Shown here: in pieces, positions 35,220 through 44,388 of the stretch | Numbering within the stretch: position 1 is the first letter of the stretch | How the letters are laid out: every line of letters starts with the position of its first letter | NCBI RefSeq assembly: GCF_025717555.1 | Contig: NZ_JAJIRP010000010.1 | Location: forward strand, 62,001 to 126,000 | Reading direction: 5' to 3' | DNA: 64,000 nt | From: Paucibacter sp. B2R-40 | GTDB lineage: Bacteria; Pseudomonadota; Gammaproteobacteria; Burkholderiales; Burkholderiaceae_C | Notes under the pieces: generated by a model | Databases searched by the model: none | Seen by the model: the letters and a program-made list of their open reading frames with translations, nothing else | What the model was told of the DNA's origin: nothing | Made by a program: the position numbers and the translations under genes

Positions 35220-35931
35220 AAATGCTGCGCCGCCTCGCCACCCTCGCCACCAGCCCCAAACCCGCCAGTAGCAAGCCAAGACTGGCTGGTTCCGGCACCG
35301 CCTGCACCGTACTGAAGGTGTCGATCGCAAAGCCCGCGCCGCCAGGGCCGGATGCGATGAAACTGATCGCATCGATATCGCCCCAGCTCACCGGGCTGGG
35401 GTTGCCTGCGTCGTTGACGAAGGCAGCGAAGGGGATCAGCACGGTCTGGGCGAACGAGGCGTCCACCGTCATCGCAAAATCGGCCACGCTGCTCGGCGAG
35501 CCGCCGCCATGCGCGGTGATGACGGTGACGGTGAGCGAGATCGGTGCGCTCAGGTAGCGAAAGTCGAGCCTGAAAGCGGACTCGCTTTGCAGATCGAGCG
35601 AGAGGTCTTGCCCAAAGCCATGGGCGACTCCATAGGCCAGGTTGGTGTAGAGCGGGATGGCCGCATCCGAGAGCGTGAAGTAGGCGCCGGCCTGGATGGC
35701 GGCGAAGCTGAACTTGCCGGTTTGCGCCACGCCCGCAGCGATGGTATTGGCGATGTAGCGGCCCGCGCCGGGGGCCTCGACCGAGGGCAGATAGATTTCC
35801 GCATAGGGGGCGGCGTCGGTTTGAATCAGGCCGGGGCCGTCGCTGAAAGTATCCAGGATAGACGCGGCCTGCGCGCTGCTGAGCGACAAGATCATGGCGC
35901 CGGCGAGTGCGCTGAGTTTGTGGTGCTTCAT
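35218..35931 (-). CDS. PEP-CTERM sorting-domain protein
   Basis: 237 residues, ATG 35931 preceded by CCGGAGAACGACC. The signal peptide ends SSAQAAS. The body is beta-rich, with no named domain recognised. The end is VPEPASLGLLLAGLGLVARV then ARRRSI, a standard PEP-CTERM signal with membrane helix and Arg cluster. Its stop touches the ApbE remnant. It lies 29 bases after another PEP-CTERM gene, forming a tandem pair. Confidence 0.9.
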   Translation of the reverse strand: MKHHKLSALAGAMILSLSSAQAASILDTFSDGPGLIQTDAAPYAEIYLPSVEAPGAGRYIANTIAAGVAQTGKFSFAAIQAGAYFTLSDAAIPLYTNLAYGVAHGFGQDLSLDLQSESAFRLDFRYLSAPISLTVTVITAHGGGSPSSVADFAMTVDASFAQTVLIPFAAFVNDAGNPSPVSWGDIDAISFIASGPGGAGFAIDTFSTVQAVPEPASLGLLLAGLGLVARVARRRSI

Positions 35932-35960
35932 GGTCGTTCTCCGGTAAAAGAAAGGTGACT

Positions 35961-36821
35961 TCAGCTGCGGCGGCGCTGCAGCCAGAGCAAGGCCAACAAG
36001 CCGCTGCCGAACAGCGACCAGCTGGCGGGTTCGGGCACATTGCCGGCCAAGAAATCATGGCCGCTGGCACCCACGGTGTTCAGGCCGGCGACCGAGGGCG
36101 CCAGCGAATACAGCGCCGAGTGATAGAAGTCGGCCTCGGCACTGCGGCCGAGCTGGGCGTAATAGCTGACATAGGCCGAGGTGTAGAGACTTCCCGTGAA
36201 CTGCAAGGTGTGGCCGACCTGGGTGGCCAAGCTGAGCGAGTACAGGCCGGTAGCCTGCTTGCGGGCGTCCCAATCGAAGCGGATCTCCTGGCCGCTTTGC
36301 TGATCTCGCAGCGTTGTGCTGGCGCCGGCGTTCACTTCCAAGAAGCCGCCCATCTCGAAACTTGGTGAGGACAAGCTGCCGTCAATGCTGAAGTCCACCC
36401 GGTAGCTCACCGGCGTGCCCAAGGCCAGGCCCGCGCCGCTCACCACCACCAGATCGGCAAAACTGCCCTGCGCCGAGCCGCTGCCATAGCCGCTGAACAA
36501 GCCATGGCCCAGCGCATCAAAGCCATAGCCAAAGTTGGCCGAGGAATAGGCCTTGAGGCTGCCCACCGAGCCTTTGAACAGCGCCGTGGCGCCGCCGCCG
36601 TTGCTGACCTCGGCGGTGCGGCTCAGGCTATGGGGCAAGAGGGCCTGCGGGTTGTCCGTAAAGCCGAAACTATCGACGAGATTGAAGTCTTCGCGTGGCT
36701 GGTCAGGGAGGATCAGCGTGCTGGTGGCGTTGACATTGCCATAGGCCCCATAGCTCTGCGCGCCCGCGGCCAGGGGCACAGCGATGGCCAGGGCAAAGCC
36801 GCTGAGTTTTAAGAGGTTCAT
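35961..36821 (-). CDS. PEP-CTERM sorting-domain protein
   Basis: 286 residues from ATG 36821 (MNLLKLSGFALAIAVPLAAG), with leader CACCGGAGAACCGAGC nearly the same as that of the next gene. The signal peptide ends AAGAQS. The body is beta-rich without a recognised fold. It ends NVPEPASWSLFGSGLLALLW then LQRRRS. It is probably co-transcribed with the PEP-CTERM gene downstream. The 188 bases between it and the kinase stop show nothing clear. Confidence 0.88.
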   Translation of the reverse strand: MNLLKLSGFALAIAVPLAAGAQSYGAYGNVNATSTLILPDQPREDFNLVDSFGFTDNPQALLPHSLSRTAEVSNGGGATALFKGSVGSLKAYSSANFGYGFDALGHGLFSGYGSGSAQGSFADLVVVSGAGLALGTPVSYRVDFSIDGSLSSPSFEMGGFLEVNAGASTTLRDQQSGQEIRFDWDARKQATGLYSLSLATQVGHTLQFTGSLYTSAYVSYYAQLGRSAEADFYHSALYSLAPSVAGLNTVGASGHDFLAGNVPEPASWSLFGSGLLALLWLQRRRS

Positions 36822-37009
36822 GCTCGGTTCTCCGGTGAAGTGAAGCATTGGTTGGGGCGGCCTTGCTGCCGCGCCAACTTGTTCAGGCCGGCGCCAAACA
36901 GCGCCGCGACTTGAAAATGCTGACACCGGGACATACGCAGCGCCGGAAGCAAACCGGCCAGCCCCTCACCCCCTAGAACGTAGGGATAAGGCCTTGCAAG
37001 CCCCGCGCT

Positions 37010-39865
37010 TCAAAAACCCAGCGCCGGCCTCGCTTGGCGCGTGGGCGCCTCAGGCGCATCGGTCCGCAGCGCAGAGGCGAGCGCCGCTTGTCGGCGGCTG
37101 AGGGCCTCGCTGTGCTGACCCAAGGCCTCAAAAGCCAAGGCTTGCACGCGCCACAAATAGGCGGCTATGCGCACATCGGCCAGGCCGCTCGGCAAAGCCT
37201 GCCAGCGTTGTTGAGCCGCCTCCACGGCGCTCAGAGCCAGCGCGGCGTCGCCCTCGGCCCATGCCACGCGAGCCAGGCCGATGGCGGCCAAGACCTGGGG
37301 GCCACGCGCCCCACCGGGCGGCAACTGCGCCGCCGCTTGGAAGGCCTGCGCCGCCGCAGCGCCCTGCCCGTCGGCCAGCAGCCAGCGCGCCCAACGCTCG
37401 CGGGCCTGGGCCAGGCGGTAAGAGTCAGGCGCGTCCCATTTCTCGCAGGCACTCAGCGCTTGCTGTAAGGCCGCGCGTGCCTGCGGCCCTTGTCCCAATT
37501 GCAACAAAGCCTCGCCCTTCAAGCCCAGCCAGCGCCGCTCATCGCCTTCGGCCCGCAGCGCGGGGTCGCGGGCGAGCAGGGTTTGCACCAACACCAAAGC
37601 CTCAGCTGCGCGGCCCTCGGCCAATAGCGCTGTGGCCCAAGCTTCATTGGCCTCACCGGCATCACCGGCCTGCACAGCAGCGGTCGCGGTCGCCGCCCCC
37701 TCTGCACCCTTCGCGCCGGCTATTCCCAGCGAGTCAAACAAGGCCAAGGCTTGCTCGCGTTGCCCCTGCCTATGCAAGCAAAGCGCCTGCTGCGAAACGG
37801 CGCGCACGTGGCTGACATGCTCGGCCCCGTAGGTGCGCAAGGCTTGCTGACGGGCCCGCTCGAAATGCGGCATGGCCTGCGCCGGCTGGCCCAGCTCGCA
37901 CAAAACCTCGGCCAGACTTTGGTGCGTGCTGGCCAGGTTCTCCTGGCTGGCGCCCGCGGGCAGCGGCAAGGCCAAAGCTTGCTCCAGACTTTGCTGGGCT
38001 TGCGGCCATTGTTCCAAGGCGGTATGGACATCGCCGCGCAAGGCCAGCGCCGCTGCGTGGTCAAAGCTCGAAGGCGCATGCGCTTGGTACAAAGCGATCG
38101 CCCGGTTCAGTGACTGCAGACGCTGTGGCAGCACGCCCGGCGTACCACGCTGGGCCTCGCTATGCTCCATCCACCACAGGGCGCGCAGCTCGGTCGCGTC
38201 GAGCTCGGCCTCGCGCAGCCGGCGATCGATCTCCCGCAGCGCCGCTTGTGCCTTGGCATAACGCGCGTGATAAACGTCCACCGTCACATCCTCCAGGCGC
38301 GCTTTGAGCGGCACGCGGTGGTTCGCGCCAAAGTGAGCTTCGGCCAGAGCCAGGTGGCGCTGATGCAGGCGGGCGTAGCGCTCGTCTTCTTCAAGATAGT
38401 CGTAGATTTCAGTCAGCAAACCCATCAGCTCGATGCGCAGGACCGCCTCGTCGGCGAACTCCCGCTCCACCCGCTCGGCGGCGGCGTCCAGCAACTGGCG
38501 GGCGCTGGCCTGGCCGGGCGCGACACTGCCGGGGCGGCGCGGGTCCGAAGCCTCGAAGACACTGACCAAAAAACCCTTCACCGCCTCGGCCCGCCGCGCC
38601 TGGGCGCGCGCCTGCTCGGCCTGCCACAAAGCCAGTGAAAGGCCGCCCGCCAAGGCCAACACCACCACAGTCGCGGTCGACAAAGCCAGCACATGCCTTT
38701 GCACATAACGCCAGATCGACAAGCCACGCGACGCGCCTCTCGCCAGCACCGGCACGCGGTTCAGGTGGCGCTGCAAATCAGCCGCCAAGGCCTCCACGCT
38801 GGCGTAACGCGCCTCGGGGTCGCGCGCCATGGCTTTGGCGACGATGGCTTCCAGGTCACCCCGCAAAGCAGCTCGCTGGGCCGGCGCCGCTTCGCTGGCC
38901 AGCGGCAACTGCAGCGCTGCCAACTGGCTGGCAAAGTGCTCGGCCAAGGGCGCGGCGCCGGCGCGGTCCAACTGGTAAGGACGGCGCCCGGTGAGCAACT
39001 CGAACAGCACAATGCCCAGCGCATACACATCCACGCCCACGCCCAGCGGCCGGCCGGACCATTGCTCGGGTGCCACGCATTCGGGTGTGAAGGCCTGGCC
39101 CGATAGCCCAGCTGCCAGGGGCTCGTTTTCACCCAGCAAGCGCGCAATGCCGAAGTCCAACAATTTCACTTGACCTTGCATGGTGACCAGGATGTTGCTG
39201 GGCTTCAAGTCGCGATGAATTACCAGCCGCCCATGCGCGAAACTCACCGCTGAAAGCACCTGCGCAAACAGCGCCAGCCGCGCCTTCAAGGTCAGACCGG
39301 CGGCATACTCGGTGATGGGCCGGCCTTCGATCAATTCCATGGCCAGAAAGGGCTGGCCTTCGGGGCTGACGCCGGCCTCATACAAACGGGCGATATGTTC
39401 GTGTTCAAGGCTGGCCAGCAGGTCACGCTCCAGCTCGAAGCGCTGAGCCATCACAGCTGCGGGCTCCAGGCCCGCAAATGGCAGCTTCAAAGCGACACGC
39501 CGCCGCACGCCGTGGCATTGCTCGGCCGACCACACCGCCGCCATGCCGCCCTGCCCCAGCGGCGCCAGCAGACGAAACTGGGCGATGGTCAATCCAGGGC
39601 TCAAGACTTGACCCTGTGCATCAAGCGCTTCGCTCAGCAGCTGCGCTGCGGGCGGCGCCAGCGTGGCGACTTGGGCATGGCAGGCCAGCATCTGGCGCAC
39701 CCAGGGCGCAGCCTCGCCTTGCAGGGCGGCAAGCCAAGCATCACGCTCGCCCTCGGGCAGGCCCATCGCCTCGTCAAAGCGCGCCGCCACCTCGGGCCAC
39801 AACGCCAGCGGAATGCAAGGAGCCGTTGTCGGCGCAGCAGGGGGCAAAGGTTCGACCGAACTCAT
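37010..39865 (-). CDS. Membrane Ser/Thr protein kinase with TPR-like periplasmic or C-terminal repeats
   Basis: 951 residues from ATG 39865 (MSSVEPLPP). A Pkn2-type kinase domain has the Gly loop LGQGGMAAVW, catalytic Lys127 in VALKLP, VIHRDLKPSNIL (Asp219) and DFG Asp237 (LLDFGIARLL). A membrane helix at about 400-420 (STATVVVLALAGGLSLALW) separates it from a long Ala/Leu-rich region with tetratricopeptide-like helices. The start lies 50 bases after the ECF sigma factor stop, so the two are an operon. In the ECF43 group such kinases phosphorylate and activate the sigma factor. Confidence 0.92.
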   Translation of the reverse strand: MSSVEPLPPAAPTTAPCIPLALWPEVAARFDEAMGLPEGERDAWLAALQGEAAPWVRQMLACHAQVATLAPPAAQLLSEALDAQGQVLSPGLTIAQFRLLAPLGQGGMAAVWSAEQCHGVRRRVALKLPFAGLEPAAVMAQRFELERDLLASLEHEHIARLYEAGVSPEGQPFLAMELIEGRPITEYAAGLTLKARLALFAQVLSAVSFAHGRLVIHRDLKPSNILVTMQGQVKLLDFGIARLLGENEPLAAGLSGQAFTPECVAPEQWSGRPLGVGVDVYALGIVLFELLTGRRPYQLDRAGAAPLAEHFASQLAALQLPLASEAAPAQRAALRGDLEAIVAKAMARDPEARYASVEALAADLQRHLNRVPVLARGASRGLSIWRYVQRHVLALSTATVVVLALAGGLSLALWQAEQARAQARRAEAVKGFLVSVFEASDPRRPGSVAPGQASARQLLDAAAERVEREFADEAVLRIELMGLLTEIYDYLEEDERYARLHQRHLALAEAHFGANHRVPLKARLEDVTVDVYHARYAKAQAALREIDRRLREAELDATELRALWWMEHSEAQRGTPGVLPQRLQSLNRAIALYQAHAPSSFDHAAALALRGDVHTALEQWPQAQQSLEQALALPLPAGASQENLASTHQSLAEVLCELGQPAQAMPHFERARQQALRTYGAEHVSHVRAVSQQALCLHRQGQREQALALFDSLGIAGAKGAEGAATATAAVQAGDAGEANEAWATALLAEGRAAEALVLVQTLLARDPALRAEGDERRWLGLKGEALLQLGQGPQARAALQQALSACEKWDAPDSYRLAQARERWARWLLADGQGAAAAQAFQAAAQLPPGGARGPQVLAAIGLARVAWAEGDAALALSAVEAAQQRWQALPSGLADVRIAAYLWRVQALAFEALGQHSEALSRRQAALASALRTDAPEAPTRQARPALGF

Positions 39866-39915
39866 GACAGGCACATACGCAAAAAGCGGTGCAAGGCGGC
39901 CAAGCAGCGCCTTGC

Positions 39916-40509
39916 CTAAACGGCCTGCATCTGCAACAAGAGGAAGGCCCGGGCACGGTCCCACAGGCGCCGCACCGTCCGCTCGCTGATCCCCAAGGCC
40001 TGCGCCACCTCGACATCGGTATAGCCGCCGAAATAGCGCAACTCCACCAATTCGGCCAGCTGAGGGTCGAGCTGCTCCAGCGCTTGCAAGGCCTGCTCCA
40101 CCGCGCTCACCGGCACGACCGTAGCGGCCACCTCATTCAGGCTGTGCAAGGCCAAGGTATCGAGCGTGATGGAGCCCTGCCCGCTGCCACGCCGCTGCGC
40201 CTGGGAGCGCCGCACGAAGTCGATCACGATATGGCGCATGGCCTTGGCAGCGTGGGCATAGAAATGCTTGCGACTTTTCAGCTCCACCTCAGCGCCGCCC
40301 ACAAAACGCAGAAAGCTCTCATGCACCAAGGCCTGGGTATCCAGCAAGGTCGGTACCTGGTGGCCGCGCAGGCGAGCATGGGCGATTTTGAGCAGCTCGG
40401 GGTAAAGGGCCTGGTAGGCACGCTCAGCCGCCTGCGCATCACCGGCCTGAGCCTGGTGCAAGAGCAGCGTCAGCGATTCCAGACCGGGGGCAGACGAAGG
40501 GCTAGCCAT
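39916..40509 (-). CDS. ECF sigma factor, ECF43/TIGR02999-like, paired with kinase
   Basis: 197 residues from ATG 40509; a GTG 18 bases upstream is the alternative. Sigma-2 covers ALYPELLKIAHARLRGHQVP to HFYAHAAKAMRHIVIDFVRR and sigma-4 covers LVELRYFGGYTDVEVAQALG to ERTVRRLWDRARAFL. Where ordinary ECFs have acidic residues contacting RNA polymerase, this one reads LLDTQALVHESF with Thr58, the place where the kinase-controlled EcfP of Vibrio uses a phospho-threonine. No anti-sigma factor is seen. It is followed by the kinase gene. Confidence 0.9.
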   Translation of the reverse strand: MASPSSAPGLESLTLLLHQAQAGDAQAAERAYQALYPELLKIAHARLRGHQVPTLLDTQALVHESFLRFVGGAEVELKSRKHFYAHAAKAMRHIVIDFVRRSQAQRRGSGQGSITLDTLALHSLNEVAATVVPVSAVEQALQALEQLDPQLAELVELRYFGGYTDVEVAQALGISERTVRRLWDRARAFLLLQMQAV

Positions 40510-40625
40510 GGGCGGAGATTTTGGCACACGGCAGATGTTGCATCTAACATCAAAGTCCCATGCACTGCGACGGGATGCTGGCGCTGCAGCCGACGCAGAC
40601 GACCGGACTTGACCGGGCCAGCCGC

Positions 40626-41648
40626 CTAAGCTTGCAACATGGCCTGCAAGGCCGGGCTGAGAATCTCACGCCAGCCCGGTTCGCGCAGCACGAACAAAGC
40701 CGCCAGCCCCAGCTCCGCCGCCAAGGCTGGCCCATCCTCCGGCCCCAAGACCATCAGTGCTGTGGCCCAGGCATCGGCCCAGCAGCAGCTCGAGTGCAAC
40801 ACGCTGACGCTGGCCAGACCATGCTTGATAGGTTCGCCGCTGCGCGGGTCCAGCGTGTGCGAACGAGACCGGCCTTGCGTGTCGACAAAGCAATTGCGGT
40901 AGTCACCGCTGGTGGCCACGGCAAGCCCATGCAGGGCGAGCACCGAGCCGTTCAAGCCAGCGGCGCCGGGCACGGCCTCCAGCTGCACCCACCAGGGCTG
41001 GCCATTCGGCTTAAGGCCGGCGCCGCGCAGCTCACCGCCGACCTCGACCAGATGGTGCGGCAAGCCACAGTCCAGCAAAAACTCCGCCATTTGGTCGACC
41101 GCAAAGCCCTTGGCGATGCCGCACAGATCCAGCTCCAAGCCGCCCGGCTGCCAAACTTCCCAGCCGCCGACAGCTCTTTGCAGGGGCAGATCTTGCCAGC
41201 CAAGGCCGGCTGCTTGCGGCGCAGCGGCTGGCATCACAAAGCCCGGCTCGTCATGACGCAGACCGGCGCCAAAGCCCCAGGCCCGCACCAAGGCCGCTGC
41301 CGCCGGGTCGAAAGCGCCACCGCTGGCCTGCGCCACCTCCAGCGCCATGCGCAAGACTTGGCCACAAGGCTCGGAGATCGCGACCCAACTGGCCGGCTGG
41401 GCGCGACCGAAGCGCCGCAGATCCGAATCGGGCTCCCAAGGGCTCATGCGCGCCACCACCTCGGCCAGCCGGGCCTCCAGACCGCGTTGCAAAGGTGCGC
41501 AGTCAAGCCCGCACGGCCCGTAGAACTTGACGCTCCAACGGGTGCCCATGCTCTGGCCGTCGAGCACATAGAGCTGCTCGCCCAGCGCGGGCGTAGCCGG
41601 GGCTACGTGCGCCGGCAGCAGCACGCGCCTGTCCATCGTCAGTGTCAT
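40626..41648 (-). CDS. apbE: FAD:protein FMN transferase ApbE
   Basis: 340 residues. Family landmarks are GQSMGTRWSVKFYG, DLCGIAKGFAVDQMAEFL, VEVGGELRGAG and SHTLDPRSGEPI. ApbE links FMN covalently to Thr in a D-x2-[ST]-G-A-[ST] motif of exported proteins. It has no clear signal peptide in this reading (MTLTMDRRVLLPAHV). It is the last gene of the Fur-type operon, 6 bases after DUF4198, and its likely client is the DUF2271 protein two genes upstream in the operon. Confidence 0.95.
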   Translation of the reverse strand: MTLTMDRRVLLPAHVAPATPALGEQLYVLDGQSMGTRWSVKFYGPCGLDCAPLQRGLEARLAEVVARMSPWEPDSDLRRFGRAQPASWVAISEPCGQVLRMALEVAQASGGAFDPAAAALVRAWGFGAGLRHDEPGFVMPAAAPQAAGLGWQDLPLQRAVGGWEVWQPGGLELDLCGIAKGFAVDQMAEFLLDCGLPHHLVEVGGELRGAGLKPNGQPWWVQLEAVPGAAGLNGSVLALHGLAVATSGDYRNCFVDTQGRSRSHTLDPRSGEPIKHGLASVSVLHSSCCWADAWATALMVLGPEDGPALAAELGLAALFVLREPGWREILSPALQAMLQA

Positions 41649-41654
41649 CTCGCC

Positions 41655-42473
41655 CTACTTCGGCAAGACCTCAAAGGTGGCGCTGTAACGGTAGCGCTTG
41701 GCTGGCTGATCGGCGCTGGCGGCCACTTCATGCCCCAGGCCCAGCCAATAACGGCCGGCCTCGGGCCAGCTGATGTTCAGCTCGCCCTGTGCGTCCGTTT
41801 TCAACGTTAACTCGCCGAGCTTGTAGCGGTAGCGGCTGCCGCCACGCAAAACGGTCACGCTGGCATCGGGCAGCGGCTTGCCGTCCAGCAGCAGGCGCAG
41901 GCGCACGCTGTCGCCGTCGCTCAGATCAGTCACTGGCGTCAACGCTTGCAGGGCTAGGCCAACGCTACTGGGCTGAGCGGACGGCAGGCCGGCGCGCTCT
42001 TTGCTAACGAAGGTTTCGCTGAGCATCCAGCTGCGTGTGACCTGCACATCCTGCGCCTCGGCGGGTATCTGCCCGGCCAGATCGGCCGGCTTGCCGCGCC
42101 AGCGTTTGGTCTCGCCGCCGAGCTTGTAGCTGGCAAACGCCGACTCGGCCGTATTGCTGATGCGGTAGGTGCCGGGCTGCTCCAGCTTGATATCAAAACT
42201 AGTGCGGTTGCGAGCCGCAACAACAGGCTCGGCCGCCACAGGCCTGCCGTCGGGGCCAAGAATCAGCAGCCGATCGAGCTGCAGCGCGTTTTCATATTCG
42301 AACAATTCCTCCGAAGCCACCGCGTCGATACTGACCAGGCTGGGCTTGCCACCGGCCGCAACATTGATGTGCGCGGTTTGCGGCAGCAGCCAAGTGCGGT
42401 GGGCTTGCGCCGCTCCGGCAGCGCTCAGCAGCATGAGGCCGGCCAAGGCTAAGCTTGAGATTGATCGTTTCAT
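41655..42473 (-). CDS. DUF4198 domain-containing periplasmic protein
   Basis: 272 residues. A signal peptide ends GAAQA, followed by HRTWLLPQ, the typical N-terminus of DUF4198 proteins, whose exposed His may bind metal. Two beta-sandwich parts follow (PGTYRISNTAES; LLLDGKPLPDASVTVLRGGS as in carboxypeptidase-regulatory-like folds). Relatives are found with metal uptake genes. It lies between DUF2271 (12-base gap) and apbE (6-base gap), so a role in the same periplasmic iron/redox process is likely. Confidence 0.87.
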   Translation of the reverse strand: MKRSISSLALAGLMLLSAAGAAQAHRTWLLPQTAHINVAAGGKPSLVSIDAVASEELFEYENALQLDRLLILGPDGRPVAAEPVVAARNRTSFDIKLEQPGTYRISNTAESAFASYKLGGETKRWRGKPADLAGQIPAEAQDVQVTRSWMLSETFVSKERAGLPSAQPSSVGLALQALTPVTDLSDGDSVRLRLLLDGKPLPDASVTVLRGGSRYRYKLGELTLKTDAQGELNISWPEAGRYWLGLGHEVAASADQPAKRYRYSATFEVLPK

Positions 42474-42485
42474 GTGTTTATCCCT

Positions 42486-42998
42486 TCAAGGTTTGACCGA
42501 CAGCACCAAGCTGCCCAGCTCGTGCTCACCCTGCGCGCTGAACTGCGCCGCCGAGCTAATCGGTAACTGCAGCGGCACGCGCTGGACCTCGCGGCCGCCA
42601 CCTTCGCGGGCCACTTCCACCACGACTTCATACTTGCCGGCGGGAAGAGCAGCCAGACTCTTGCTCAGATTGAGCTTGTGCTCGCCCACCGGGCGGGTCG
42701 CGCCACTGACCCCGTCCATGGGCATGCTCAAGTCACGCCCGCTTTTGCGCCACCACTGGCGCAGATCGGGCAGCCATTTGGCACCGGCGTTACTGGCTTT
42801 TTTCTGGTCATACCAGACCGCCAAGCTGATGGCCGGCTCCCCGGCACGCTCGGCCCAGACGGCCACATAGGGCCGGTGGTATTCGGCCACATTCAGACGC
42901 GGCAACTCCAGGCTGAGCTGGGCTTCGGCGGCCCAGGCGGGCAGCACGGCACTAGCACTGGCGAGCAAGACCGTGTAGGAAAAAAGTTTGTTTTGCAT
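42486..42998 (-). CDS. DUF2271 periplasmic protein with ApbE flavinylation motif
   Basis: 170 residues from ATG 42998 (MQNKLFSYTV). The signal peptide ends LPAWAAE. The mature part carries DUF2271 features (NVAEYHRPYVAVWAER, SLAVWYDQKK, WLPDLRQWWRKSGRD). Residues 95-101 read DGVSGAT, an exact D-x2-[ST]-G-A-[ST] target of ApbE, with Thr101 (bases 42696-42698) as the predicted FMN attachment site. It lies beside a PepSY membrane protein and apbE. The likely role is a periplasmic one-electron carrier to ferric substrates; that function is inferred. Confidence 0.88.
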   Translation of the reverse strand: MQNKLFSYTVLLASASAVLPAWAAEAQLSLELPRLNVAEYHRPYVAVWAERAGEPAISLAVWYDQKKASNAGAKWLPDLRQWWRKSGRDLSMPMDGVSGATRPVGEHKLNLSKSLAALPAGKYEVVVEVAREGGGREVQRVPLQLPISSAAQFSAQGEHELGSLVLSVKP

Positions 42999-43006
42999 AG
43001 AAAAAT

Positions 43007-43675
43007 TCAATGAACAAATATGAGCAATAAAGCGACCGGCAGCAGCAAACCAGCGGCCACCAAGGGCCAGACGCTGGGCCGTTTGGCCGCGTGCATTTTC
43101 AAAATCAGCAAGCCGGTGATCGCGAACAACAAGCTGGCGACGGCGAACAGGTCGATGAACCAGCTCCACACCGGGCCGGTATGGCGCCCTTTGTGCAGAT
43201 CATTCAGATAGGCGACGGCGCCGCGCTCGCTGCGCTCGAATTCGGCCTCACCACTGGGCAAGGCGATCCGCAGCCAGGCGTCGCCGCCGGGGCGCGGCAA
43301 GGACAGATAGAGCTCGTCCGGCGCCCATTCAGCCAACAGACCTTCGGTCTTGAAGCCCCATTGCCGGTGCAACCAATGCTGCAGGGGTGGCGGCAACTCT
43401 GCCTTCTGCGCGCCCGAATGTGCCGCCACCAGCGTGGCCCGCAACACCGCGTCCGGCAACTGCGCCTGCCCGCTCGAAATCCTTGCCTTGGATTCAAATA
43501 GACCGGCGTTGTTCAGCGTGAGCCCCGTGACGCTGAACATCAGCAGCGCCGCCAGGCTGATCGCGCTACTGACCCAATGCCACAAATGCAATTGCTTCAG
43601 ATAGGCGGCCCGGCTCTTGACCTGCGTTTTGCTGGCTGCGGTGTCGGTCGCGATATAGGCGGAGGCATTGCTCAT
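43007..43675 (-). CDS. PepSY-associated membrane protein
   Basis: 222 residues from ATG 43675, chosen because it overlaps the PiuC stop as ATGA. A first helix follows [20 protein letters not shown], then a periplasmic domain of about 110 residues. Two C-terminal helices follow ([41 protein letters not shown]). Histidines near the helix ends ([18 protein letters not shown]) could ligate haem. PepSY membrane proteins pass electrons from the quinone pool to the periplasm in ferric-siderophore reduction. It precedes the flavinylated DUF2271 protein by 8 bases. Confidence 0.88.
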   Translation of the reverse strand: MSNASAYIATDTAASKTQVKSRAAYLKQLHLWHWVSSAISLAALLMFSVTGLTLNNAGLFESKARISSGQAQLPDAVLRATLVAAHSGAQKAELPPPLQHWLHRQWGFKTEGLLAEWAPDELYLSLPRPGGDAWLRIALPSGEAEFERSERGAVAYLNDLHKGRHTGPVWSWFIDLFAVASLLFAITGLLILKMHAAKRPSVWPLVAAGLLLPVALLLIFVH

Positions 43676-44355
43676 GTCTCGGCCCATTGCCGCAACAGGT
43701 TGTGATAATGGCCGCTCAAGCTCACCGCCTCGTCGATCTCGCCGAAGCGAGCGCGCAGGCTCTGAATGCTTTGATCGAGCTGATACAGCATGGTGCGGCG
43801 GCCGTCATCGCGCACCATGCTCTGGGTCCAGAAGAAGGCCGCAAGTCGCTCGCCCGCTGTCACCGGCAGCACCTGATGCAAGCTGGTCGACGGGTACAAG
43901 ACCAAGTCGCCAGCCGGCAGCTTGACCTCGTGGCTGCCATAGCTGTCTTGCACGACCAGCTCGCCGCCCTCGTACTCGCCAGGCTCGCACAGGAACAGCG
44001 TGCTGGAGACGTCGCTGCGCAGCGGCTGCGTGCTGCCGAGCTGGCTCATCACCGCACCGTCCACATGCAGGCCGTAATGCTCGCCGCCGGCATAGCGGTT
44101 GAACAAAGGGCTGAGCATGCGCAAGGGCAAGGCGGCGGAGAAGAATTGCGGGTGGGCGCTCAAGCGCTGCTGGATCAGCTGACCCAATTCGACCGCCAGC
44201 GCCGAGCCCGGCTTGAGTTGCTGATTGCGCTTGACCTGCGCACCCAAAGCGCCGACGGTCGCCCGGCCATCGCCCCACTCGCCCTCGGCCAGCAAACGCT
44301 GACGAAACTCGCTCACTTCGGCGGCACTCAGCACGCCCTGGATATGCAGCAACAT
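43672..44355 (-). CDS. piuC: Fe(II)/2-oxoglutarate-dependent hydroxylase PiuC/YbiX family
   Basis: 227 residues, normal length. The iron ligands are HVD (GLHVDGAVM) and the distal His in SLHQVLPV, with the 2-oxoglutarate Arg in [10 protein letters not shown]. It begins with the family's [14 protein letters not shown]-type proteins of this kind are encoded next to catecholate receptors such as Fiu and PiuA; their substrate is not settled. It starts 33 bases after the TonB receptor stop and overlaps the PepSY gene by 4 bases. Confidence 0.94.
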   Translation of the reverse strand: MLLHIQGVLSAAEVSEFRQRLLAEGEWGDGRATVGALGAQVKRNQQLKPGSALAVELGQLIQQRLSAHPQFFSAALPLRMLSPLFNRYAGGEHYGLHVDGAVMSQLGSTQPLRSDVSSTLFLCEPGEYEGGELVVQDSYGSHEVKLPAGDLVLYPSTSLHQVLPVTAGERLAAFFWTQSMVRDDGRRTMLYQLDQSIQSLRARFGEIDEAVSLSGHYHNLLRQWAET

Positions 44356-44388
44356 GGTCGCCCGCCCTCCTCTTCCGTCTATCCCAGA

